In this document: in pieces, positions 56,077 to 64,000 of the stretch
Numbering within the stretch: position 1 is the first letter of the stretch
Layout of the letters: each line of letters opens with the position of its first letter
Origin: Sorghum bicolor
Lineage: Eukaryota; Streptophyta; Magnoliopsida; Poales; Poaceae
DNA: 64,000 bases
Assembly: GCF_000003195.3 (NCBI RefSeq)
Contig: NC_012870.2
Location: 26,928,202-26,992,201, forward strand
Reading direction: 5' to 3'
Notes under the pieces: generated by a model
Told to the model about the DNA's origin: nothing
Database searches by the model: none
What the model saw: the letters and a program-made list of their open reading frames with translations, nothing else
Position numbers and translations under genes: made by a program

Positions 56077-59051
56077 TGTCACACCCGGATGTAAAAGAGC
56101 ATTCGGGTGTCAAATCACATGTGCGCCAGGATCTCAAATTCACACACATGGACCGACATCATCAATGGTACAAAACACAGTGTTTAAACGAATTACATAA
56201 ATGAGAGTAAATGTACCATTATTACAAGCCAAAAGTTTATCAAAGTGCGAATGGGAAGCATAAACTAAACTGTTCCATAAATAAAGGGGAAACTAAACGT
56301 CGACGTAGCAGGACCACCTTGCCACAGGAAGGTCGACGGTAGAACCACACGAGCCTAACAACCAGGAGACTCAGGGTAGTCCTCAGGGAAATTGCAATTG
56401 TACTCCTGATCGTCCGAGCAACCTTTAATGATTATAGCAAGGGTGAGCTCATGTCGAACTCAGCAAGCACAGACAGAAAGTAAATGACATGCAAGGCTTA
56501 AAACAAGGTAAAGCTGACTTGGTTTAACTGCGGTAGCATTTTAGTTGATCACTTTAATTATGACTATTATTAGAACAACCTATTACTAATTATGAGTAGC
56601 ATAAACCCAACCCTTAATTAGTGTAAGTAGTAATTAGCATCTTTTAAGAGACTATCCTAATTATTATAGTAACCCAGGGATTAACCCCTAATTATTAACA
56701 CAGGATAGCAATCCTGCCAACACGGAATAGCCATTCCGCCAAACACGAGGTAGCAACCTCGCCAAGTTCCATCTCCAAGTATCCAGTGAATCCATTTTGC
56801 TCATCAAGTGAGGGTCTGGGCCGCTCGTGACCGTGAGCACGGCTGATATATCAGTTTTACACTCTGCAGAGGTGTGCACGTTCACTCCAAGTCGTGATTC
56901 CCATTTGCCCGGGGTCGCGACTCCCCAAAACACTTCGAAGGTGAGCAGGCAGGGTCTCACTACGAGACCTTTCACAGGGTCCAACTAATAGGATGCCACT
57001 CGTAAGTTTTCGCCGGGGCGCTCGACAGTCGATACCCATAGCCATGGCGTACCGATCAACCGACAACTTAATATTCATTACCCAAGTTACTTCCTCACGC
57101 CTACCCGGAAAGTAACACCCTACTAGTGGAGGTCCTGCTAATTAGTCAAGCCAGAGCCATATACCTTGGAGCTGCACTGTAAGTCCCAGGGGGCCGCTCC
57201 CTCACTAAGTCCTTACGGAGAGCAGAGACGGGTACGCCCGGCAAACTGGACCACCAACGGTACCCGCTCCCCCTTTCACCACCATCATCACGATGCTCGT
57301 AAGCATCCATCATCGCCATCACCGCAGTGACCAAAGATTCAACACAATTTAAGCATCAAGTTGAGTAGAGAGTAATTCTTGTTTAAACATGTGTATAAGA
57401 TGAGTAGAGCAGCTAAGCAGACCTAGTATAGCCTAGTCTACCCAAATACATAACCCCAGGTGAGCAAGGAATAATAAGTAAAGCTAGTCATGTCCTTAGG
57501 GTTTGCATTCATTGGACACATGCATATAAAGTAAATGACATTAATGAATAGGTTCAAAATGATCAAACGGTGTCTGCACTTGCCTTGATCGATGTCGGGT
57601 TGCTCGAACTCAGCGGGATCCTGAACCTCTTCCTTCACGAACGTCTCGTTGGCTATACGCGACAATCATCAATCATAGGAACAATACATGCAAGCAAACA
57701 AACTTAATCAGAAACAGTACACCAAAGCATGCGAAAACAAAAAGCAACTGCACTACTGTATTCTACTCGACGAAACGAAACCATAGCGACCAGAATCACC
57801 TAAATCGGAGTTACGATGCAAAAGTTATGGCTAAAACAAGTTGAATGGCATTTCTCTAGATAAACTGAACTATTTTTCGTAATTAAAACTAATTAAAACT
57901 GAATTAAAAAGAGATTTGGATTAAAACTATAAATTCTAACCGAGCCAGGGGTTAAACCGCAAAAACTAAGGGCATAAACTTAAATACTTTTGAAAGGACT
58001 GGATTGCGGGTTAATTTTGAATAAGCCCGAGGGCTTTTCTGCAAAAGCGGCAGGGGGCGCTGGTCGGCCAGCTTGGCTGGCCACGTGGCGGCCGACGGTT
58101 GGCGGGTCCACGCGTGCGCGGTGGACCGCGCGCACGGGGCAGGGGGGCCGCTGGGCGATGGACCGGGTCCACCGGTCCATGGTGGACCGGCCACGCGGGC
58201 GCTAAGCCGCGGTCCATCGTGGACCGCGCGCGGGGCAGGCGAGCGGCGGGGCCGCGGCGGCGCGGCGGGCAGGGACGGCGGCGCCATGGCCGCCGCCGGC
58301 GAGGTTGCGGACAGGGCCCTCCGGGGCGAGGCGGAGCACGCCGAGGGCACCCCCGGGTTCGGCTCGACGCGGCGAGGACGGGGCGCGGCTCACCTTCGCG
58401 AGAGAGGCAGCGGGGCGACGCGGGCGACGGCGGCGGATCGCGGCGAGACGGCGGCGGCGCTGCAAGCTTCGGCGAGAACGGCGGCGGCGCGGATTTCGAA
58501 GCTAGGGTTCTAGGGGCGCGTGCGAGCGGCCGAGGGATGCCTTAAATAGGCTAGGGTGGCCCCGGGGTCCTCGATCCGCGCGCGGCACGGAAGCCGAGAG
58601 GTGGCGCGGCGGCTGCCCCGTCCGTTTCGGACGGGAGGTTGGGGGCGGCCCTAACGGGTGGGGCCCGCCCGTCAGCGGCAGCGGGCGGCAGGGGCGCTGC
58701 TGGGCCGCGGCTTGGGCCGAAGCGGGGAGAGGGGGGGCGCGGCTGCTAGGCTGGGGAGAGAAGCCGGCCCAGAGAGGGCGCTTGCCCCCTTTTTTTTCTT
58801 TTTCTTTTTTTTTAACAGATTTCTCCTATTTAATTATTGCTCCAAAATTCAAATAAAGGCACAAACAAACAAATAAATAAAATCAAGCAAAAATTATGCT
58901 GCAGCATGAATGCAAACTCAAACATGTTTCTACCTTATATTTAATTTTATTTAATTTTGTAAATTATTTAATAATTCCCAAAAATTCAAATTGAGCCAAA
59001 ATTAAATCAAATTTAAACTAAATTTAAAATTCAAAAATTTGGAGTGTTATA
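56077..59051 (-). repeat. 5' LTR of the Tekay-like element
   Basis: A 2,975-bp LTR, nearly identical to 46464-49439. Differences begin at CAAATCACATG (CAAATCACCTG in the other) and are spread evenly; one C is missing in the GC-rich centre (near 58148). Confidence 0.95.
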
Positions 59052-60203
59052 TAAACTTCCGCTTCATGCATAGCGATGGAGGAAGGTTGTAGATACATAG
59101 AGTAACTGGCCAAGTGATGTGACTACTGCTCTGCTCACCGAAAGGATTCATACCATCTGTACTTAAGGCGAACCGCAAGTTTCTAGCATCATCTACAAAA
59201 TCTGGGAATTCTCTGTCTATCGCTCTCCACTGGGATCCATCGGCAGGGTGTCTCAGCATATTGTCTATCTTACGGTCTTCTTTATGCCACCGCAACAACT
59301 TTGCATTGTTCTTATTTCTGAACAGACGTTTTAATCGTGGTATTATAGGAGCATACCACATAACCTTGGCAGGAATTTTCTTCCTATGACGTTCTTCACC
59401 CTCAACATCGCCAGGATCATCTCGTCTAATCTTATACCATGATGCCTTACACACTGGACATGCATCCAAATTCTCGTATTCCTCCCTACGGTAGAGGATG
59501 CAGTCATTAGGACATGCGTGTATCTTCTGGATTTCTAATCCCAAAGGGCAGACAACCTGTTTTGCTTCATACGTAGTGGTGGGCAATTCGTTGCCTTTCG
59601 GAAGCATCTTTTTTATGATCTTCAATAACTGCCCAAATGTCTTGTCAGATGTACCATTCTTTGTCTTCCATTGCAGCAATTCCAGTGTGGTACCCAGCTT
59701 TTTTTACCCTCTTCAACGGTGGGATATAGCGATTTCCTGTGGTCCTCTAGCATGCGCTCGAACTTGGCTTTCTCTTTATCACTTTCACATTCTCTTTGTG
59801 CATCACGGATGGCATCACCAAAAGCATCATCGCCCCGATCATCTTCTGCCGCTACCTCTTCTTCATTATCTCCCCCCATTGCAACATCATTGAAGCCACC
59901 GTACTGAGCAATAATATTGGCATGATCCAATTATTCTTCTTCTTCTTCACCTTCATCCATTATAATCCCGCTTTCTCCATGTTTGGTCCAACAAATATAG
60001 TTTGGTACGAAACCAGACTTTAATAAGTGTGAATGAAGAGTTCTTGAGTTAGAATATTCCGTCAAATTCTTGCACACGGCACATGGACAGCACATGAAAC
60101 CGTCTCTCTTATTTGTCTCGGCCACACTTAAGAAATAGTGCACGCCATTAATGAACTCTTCGGAGCGCCGATCGGCATTATACATCCAATTACGTGTTAC
60201 CAT
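59052..60203 (-). pseudogene. CACTA TNP2-type transposase, N-terminal part
   Basis: The ATG at 60203 follows an intron acceptor (TTTAATGCAG). The first domain is the transposase-associated zinc-binding module: NWMYNADRRSEEFINGVHYF, FMCCPCAVCKN and SHLLKSGFVPNYICW. An acidic linker contains an in-frame TAA at 59931-59933. A frame change in an A7 run (about 59697-59703) separates RKSLYPTVEEGKK from LLQWKTKNGTSDKTFGQLL. The TNP2 core follows with CPNDCILYRREEYENLDACP, LRWHKEDR and FALSTDGMNPFGEQSSSH. It stops at MKRKFI where the gypsy element is inserted and resumes at 46463. Confidence 0.88.
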
Positions 60204-60298
60204 CTGCATTAAATATAAAATATATATTATGAAAACCATGCACACATATAGTTTCTCATCTTATTGCACAACATGTCTAAGATACATAGTTGATTAAT

Positions 60299-60821
60299 TT
60301 AGGAAAGCTTGGCTACAACAAATACAATCGCAACTAGCACTAAAAAAACCAAAACTAAAATGCACTTAAGCAACATAATTAGTTCGCATCCGATCCCAAC
60401 TATAATAGATAGATCATTCGCTTGATCAATATCATTGAACTCCTTTCGTCGGCTCACTGCCTCACCACCTTCAGCCTCAACCACCTGTGCAAAAGATTTC
60501 TTAATGTGTTCAATGTATTCTTCCTCCCAGTACCAACCTATACATCCGCCGGTACCGTCCCACTGAAATTAAAAGAGAGAATCAAAAGTTTAATTAATAT
60601 CATTTAAAAAAATATGCACATATATAAGCAAATGTCTGGAAATAACTCACATTACGATCCGGACACTTGTAGAATATACGACCCTTGTTTACTCCCTCTT
60701 TCAACACTTTGTACTCCATCAAAATCTTCTGCCCACACTTGCCACAAGTAATGAGAGGGAGTTCCGGACGGTATCGCTTTTGAACCCGTTGAGAGACCGA
60801 AGACCCGGTCACGGTTGCCAT
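60299..60821 (-). CDS. GRF-type zinc finger protein with C-terminal membrane anchor (CACTA-borne)
   Basis: Two exons, 60821-60651 and 60562-60299, join at phase 0 into 144 residues. The finger is CGKC (residues 26-29), then GVNKGRIFYKCPDRN, and after the intron WDGTGGCIGWYWEEEYIEHI. As in the MULE-borne gene, the intron lies between the third and fourth cysteines. A short charged spacer follows. The C-terminus is strongly hydrophobic (LIMLLKCILVLVFLVLVAIV then FVVAKLS), a clear single transmembrane tail. It lies just upstream of, and in the same direction as, the transposase; its stop is 96 bp from the transposase start. No lesion was seen. Small GRF-finger proteins with a hydrophobic tail are numerous in plant genomes; function unknown. 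Confidence 0.78.
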
Positions 60822-61369
60822 CTACTATCCATACTCAATTTTTAAACAATTATAAATTCCACATTTACTAGTAAACATGTATGATTAAAGAAGAACTTAA
60901 TAATATCCTTTATTTGTCTAGTTACTTCAACAAATCTTCTAAATTATACAATGGACATTATGTAGTAATAAAAATAAATCAAGTGATATTAACAAACCAA
61001 TTAATTTGAAGTATCCTACTTTCTAAGATCATAAAAAGATACTATAATGCATTCTTGCAAACTACATTAATACTAGGTCAACCATGAAATATGATATATA
61101 TATATATATGGATACTAATTCATGTGAATGATTCAAAATAACAACGTGGATTTGAGCTAAAAATAATGGGAACATCACAAGCCAAAAACAACATAAAAAG
61201 ACAAGAAAGACAAAAGTTAGTCACCTCCAAACACGAAGAAACGATGACGGAGTCGAAGAAGATCAACGATGGGCATCGGAGATGAAGAACAAATGAAGAA
61301 CAAGCAAGAAGAAGCTCCAAGAACAACAATGGTGCTCTCGGTTTCAAATGGGCAGAGGGGAGGAGGGGG
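60822..61369. other. CACTA internal 5' region
   Basis: The AT-rich interior between the GRF gene and the right subterminal repeats. About 61214-61330 read on the minus strand is CT-rich and could be a non-coding first exon with donor near 61222. It contains an (AT)n run at about 61095-61109. Confidence 0.4.
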
Positions 61370-61711
61370 CGGACCTATAAACCGGAGCTTTAGCACCGGT
61401 TCAGGGCAAAAACCGGTGCTAAAGGGTCACCCTTTAGAACCGGTTTGTGTGCCCAACCGATGCTAAAGGGTTTGCCTCGGCCCGTGGCACTGGCCGGTGC
61501 CAAAGGAGACCCTTTAGCACCGGTTCATGTTATCAACCGGTGCTAAAGGGTCCCTACCCCGACAGCACCTGTCAGTAGCCGTTGGGCAGAACCCTTTAGC
61601 ATCGGTTCGTGTTACGAACCGGTGTTAAAGGGGCCTTTAACCCCGGTCCGCAAAAAGACCGAGGTTTTTGACCATTTTAGACATCGACCAATGCCTCATT
61701 CTGTAGTAGTG
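61370..61711. repeat. right subterminal repeats and terminus of the CACTA element
   Basis: Several alternating copies of TTTAGCACCGGTT and AACCGGTGCTAAAGGG form palindromic units, ending in the terminus complementary to CACTACTACAG. This is the transposase-binding side next to the element's 5' end. Confidence 0.8.
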
Positions 61712-61748
61712 ACAGAGGCAGCACCGGCATCACCCTACTGTAAAACTA
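61712..61748. repeat. segmental duplication copy A, right remnant
   Basis: ACAGAGGCAGCACCGGCATC then ACCCTACTGTAA matches copy B at about 63663-63700. It is the piece of copy A left on the far side of the CACTA insertion. Confidence 0.6.
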
Positions 61749-61903
61749 TTCCAAGGTATATACATTTAGCATGGCAAGAAGGTATTTTCAAATAAAAGGG
61801 AAAAAACTAACATGTACACCGTGCAAATTAATATTTTATTTTATTTTAATTGAATCATTCAACTCCACGATGTGCTACATTGGTTTAGATTAATAGCATT
61901 ACA

Positions 61904-62300
61904 GAGCAACTCCAACACTACCCTATATGTACTTGGCAAATCCTAATTTTTGGCAAAACATGAAAAAAGCTCCTCCAACACTACCCTATATGCACTTGGC
62001 AAAATAGGATGCTTGGCAAAAAGAGGGCCAACTGGCTCAAATTTAGGAGCGTTGGGAGCGCTTGGCATCGTGCCTACGCGGTGGGACCCACACATTCAGC
62101 ATGCACGCATGCATTAAATAGATTGCAACTTTTGCATAAAAGTCTCTCTGATTTTTTCAGGAATCACAAGATAGTCCAAATTTGCCAAAAAAATAGCTAA
62201 CTGTTGGAGAAGCCTCTTTTTTTCACTTGGCATTTGAGCTTTACACTTGGCAAAATCCAAGATTTGCCAAGTAAAGTTTAGGGTAGTGTTGGAGTTGCTC
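61904..62300. mobile_element. MITE with 22-bp perfect inverted ends
   Basis: The ends GAGCAACTCCAACACTACCC then TA and the exact complement (61904-61925 and 62279-62300) bound 397 bp. The left end motif CTCCAACACTACCCTATATG is repeated at 61974, so the element carries a partial tandem duplication of its left end. TTGGCAAA motifs recur inside. A Mutator-like MITE is possible; the target duplication is unclear. Confidence 0.7.
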
Positions 62301-62351
62301 TTCTAAGTTTTGGCAACGATATGAAGTTCAATGCTAAAAACATCTTACTAA

Positions 62352-62593
62352 GGCCTTGTTCAGTTTGCAAAAAAATTTAGGTTCAGGTACTGTAGCACTT
62401 TCGTTTGTTTGTGGCAAATATTGTCCAATCATAAACTAACTAGGATCAAAAGATTCTTCTCGCGATTTACAGGTAAACTGTGTAATTAGTTTTTATTTTT
62501 ATTCATATTTAATGCTTCATGCATGTGTCGTAAGATTTGATGTGACGGAGAATCTTGAAAATTTTTGGTAGTTTTTGGGAACTAAACAAGGCC
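62352..62593. mobile_element. Tourist-like MITE (GGCCTTGTTTAG family)
   Basis: A 242-bp element with ends GGCCTTGTTCAGTT and the complement AACTAAACAAGGCC, flanked by TAA on both sides (62349-62351 and 62594-62596). Copy A at about 23838 shows the empty site CTTACTAATTTAGC. Confidence 0.9.
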
Positions 62594-62768
62594 TAATTTT
62601 GCAGCTATACATAGTACTTTTGGTGGGTGAAACAAAATAAACACGGGTACCGCTTGATGAACTGACTCGAACTCCAGATCGAGGTCGTCTGTCTGCTTTG
62701 CTTGGGCTGGCTGTCTACTGCTTCTGCTTGCAGTTTTAGGGACATGGCCCGTGAGCAAACTGGGCTTG

Positions 62769-63010
62769 GGCCTTGTTTACTTCAAAAAATTTTGCAAAAT
62801 AGAAATAGTAACACTTTCATTTGTATTTGACAAATATTGTCCAATTATGGACTAACTAGACTCAAAAGATTCGTCTCGGCAATTTCGACCAAACTGTACA
62901 ATTAGTTTTTATTTTCATCTATATTTAATATTCCATGCATACGTCTAAAGATTCGATGTGACGGGAAATCTGAAAAATTTTGCAAAATTTTTAGGGAACT
63001 AAACAAGGCC
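62769..63010. mobile_element. Tourist-like MITE (GGCCTTGTTTAG family)
   Basis: A 242-bp element with ends GGCCTTGTTTACTT and the complement AACTAAACAAGGCC, flanked by TTG on both sides. The second MITE of this family within 500 bp, in the same orientation. Confidence 0.88.
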
Positions 63011-63705
63011 TTGGTAAACTAGGAGGTGTGCAGCAAACAGAGGGACAAGACAGAAACGAGATTGTGCAAAGAAAAACAGAGGAAAAGTCATCTTTGGTTG
63101 GTTTATATAATTTCAGAAGACTTTGAAAACTCTGAACAAAATTCAGATTAAACTTACTTATGCTGCTGATGGTTCTAAATATACTGTAGTTAAGTTCATA
63201 TTATTTATGTCTGATCTGTTTTATATCAAAAGGCATTATAATGGTTCATAGAAATCTATCCATACTTATTACGATTGCTTGGGAGCATTAAGTAGATTTT
63301 TTATAACAATTTTTTTTGATAACATAAGCATTAAATAGATTCATCAAATAGACAATGTATGAACCAAAAGTCGTGTGTTTGTGGGTTATACTATATATAC
63401 ATGCTATAATATAACGCTGGTATCACCGGTGATCCTTGGAAAAGCGATGGGTGGAATATCCTGTGGGCTGTGGACATTGCCCATACAGGTAGAGGCGACA
63501 TAGGCGTACACGCCTACGCATACGCATACGCCGCTGGCACGACATGGTGATGGTGACCCCAGACGGAGAAGAAGAGAGTTGCAGAGGAACCGTCCAATTT
63601 CCAAATCCCATATATACATGTACCTACTACGGCCGTAACCTTACCCTGTTATCCAGGCAAGGCAGAGGCAGAGGCAGGCCGCAGGCAGCATCACCATACT
63701 GTAAT

Positions 63706-64000
63706 TTTATGGAGCAGTTTCCATTTGTTTTCTGGTGTCTCTGATGAATGCAGGCAAGGCATATGCAGAATTGCAAATGCTGATGCAGCAGGTTCCATAT
63801 CATATCCATGCAGATGCAGAGGAGCAGAGCGGCAGAGAAATGATGCTGTGCTGTGCCTGTGCGTCTCCTCAGAAGCCAGAAGCAAAAGGACAAGGACTCA
63901 AGGCGGTGCATTCAATTCAAATCAATTCCAATTCATGGATGTCTGGCTGAGCGAAGGCCTCAAGCCTGGTCGGAGGTGAGCGAGAGGCTGGGAGTCGGAG
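63706..64000. other. window end, no supported gene
   Basis: Short open frames exist on both strands (for example around 63725-63979) but match nothing I know. Repeated GCAGATGCAGAG-like phrases give the region a low-complexity look. A gene continuing beyond the window cannot be excluded. Confidence 0.35.

Larger units (their letters stand above)
46464..59051 (-). mobile_element. Ty3/gypsy chromovirus, Tekay/Del-like
   Basis: A complete 12,588-bp element in minus orientation with LTRs 46464-49439 and 56077-59051 and perfect target duplication TAAAC (46459-46463 and 59052-59056). By eye I find about 29 substitutions and one 1-bp indel between the LTRs, roughly 1%. In sense order: 5' LTR, PBS, an extra ORF (ORF0), gag with zinc knuckle, protease, RT, RNase H, integrase with a C-terminal chromodomain-like tail, PPT, 3' LTR. 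LTR size (~3 kb) and integrase tail suggest the Tekay/Del clade. Two stops and one frameshift break pol. It inserted into the CACTA TNP2 coding sequence. Confidence 0.95.
43253..61711 (-). mobile_element. CACTA (En/Spm-type) transposon with nested gypsy insertion
   Basis: The right terminus is the complement of CACTACTACAGAATGAGG and the left terminus reads CACTGCCACACGTTCGGG; both continue into related sequence (GCATTAGCACCGGTC against GCATTGGTCGATGTC). The 3-bp duplication ACA is perfect (43250-43252 and 61712-61714). Subterminal regions (43260-43490 and 61370-61690) hold many inverted copies of CCCTTTAGCACCGGTT or variants. Genes read leftward: a GRF-finger gene, a TNP2-type transposase, and a second ORF with proline-rich and Ulp1-like parts. 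Without the gypsy element it would be about 5.9 kb. Internal deletion and stops show it is defective. Confidence 0.9.
61888..63705. repeat. segmental duplication copy B (without MULE and CACTA)
   Basis: This copy is homologous to 23786-25197 plus 42332-43252 plus 61712-61748. It lacks the MULE, the CACTA element and two MITEs of copy A, and carries its own insertions (61904-62300, 62352-62593, 62769-63010). The core from 62301 aligns well; similarity left of the first insertion (TTTAGATTAATAG) is weak. No gene is recognised in the shared sequence. Confidence 0.7.

Overview
This is a stretch of nuclear DNA from a grass, probably a panicoid/andropogonoid such as sorghum or a relative (inference). 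The evidence is intron-containing plant genes, many grass-type MITEs (Stowaway, Tourist-like, hAT-like, CACTA-derived), and two large Ty3/gypsy retrotransposons nested inside two DNA transposons. I see no bacterial-style operons, CRISPR arrays, tRNA or rRNA genes.

Layout. 0-7.2 kb is a small gene island: a seven-coding-exon proteasome assembly chaperone 3-like gene (+) and a three-exon divergent NAC transcription factor gene (-), tail to tail with 476 bp between stop codons. 7.5-16.9 kb is repeat debris: an unclassified element with 33-bp inverted ends, a Copia-type LTR, a Tourist MITE, a degenerate AT-rich repeat field, a GC-rich block with a ~102-bp minisatellite, and a LINE fragment. 17.1-18.0 kb is an intact single-exon thaumatin-like (PR-5) gene (-). 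18-25 kb holds a possible old LTR, a hAT element inserted beside a phospholipase A1-like fragment, a non-autonomous CACTA element, and more MITEs.

25.2-61.7 kb is two nested DNA-transposon insertions. A Mutator-like element (25198-42322, 118-bp TIRs, perfect 9-bp TSD) was entered by a 12.1-kb Tat-lineage gypsy element (28579-40708, TSD CCAAT, 463-bp LTRs differing at one base). That gypsy element carries an intact six-exon antisense gene. A CACTA element (43253-61711, TSD ACA) was entered by a 12.6-kb Tekay/Del-like chromovirus (46464-59051, TSD TAAAC, ~2.98-kb LTRs about 1% diverged) that has an extra ORF upstream of gag. Both DNA transposons sit in one copy of an old tandem duplication. The second copy (about 61.9-63.7 kb) lacks these insertions and acts as an empty-site witness.

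Most interesting signal. The MULE and the CACTA element belong to unrelated superfamilies, yet each carries a small two-exon accessory gene of the same design: an N-terminal GRF-type zinc finger split by a phase-0 intron just before its last part, plus a C-terminal hydrophobic anchor (140 and 144 aa). Other strong signals are a ten-fold repeated polypurine-tract-like motif with hairpins next to the 3' LTR of the Tat element, and a CACTA transposase fused by internal deletion to a Ulp1/C48-protease-bearing second ORF.
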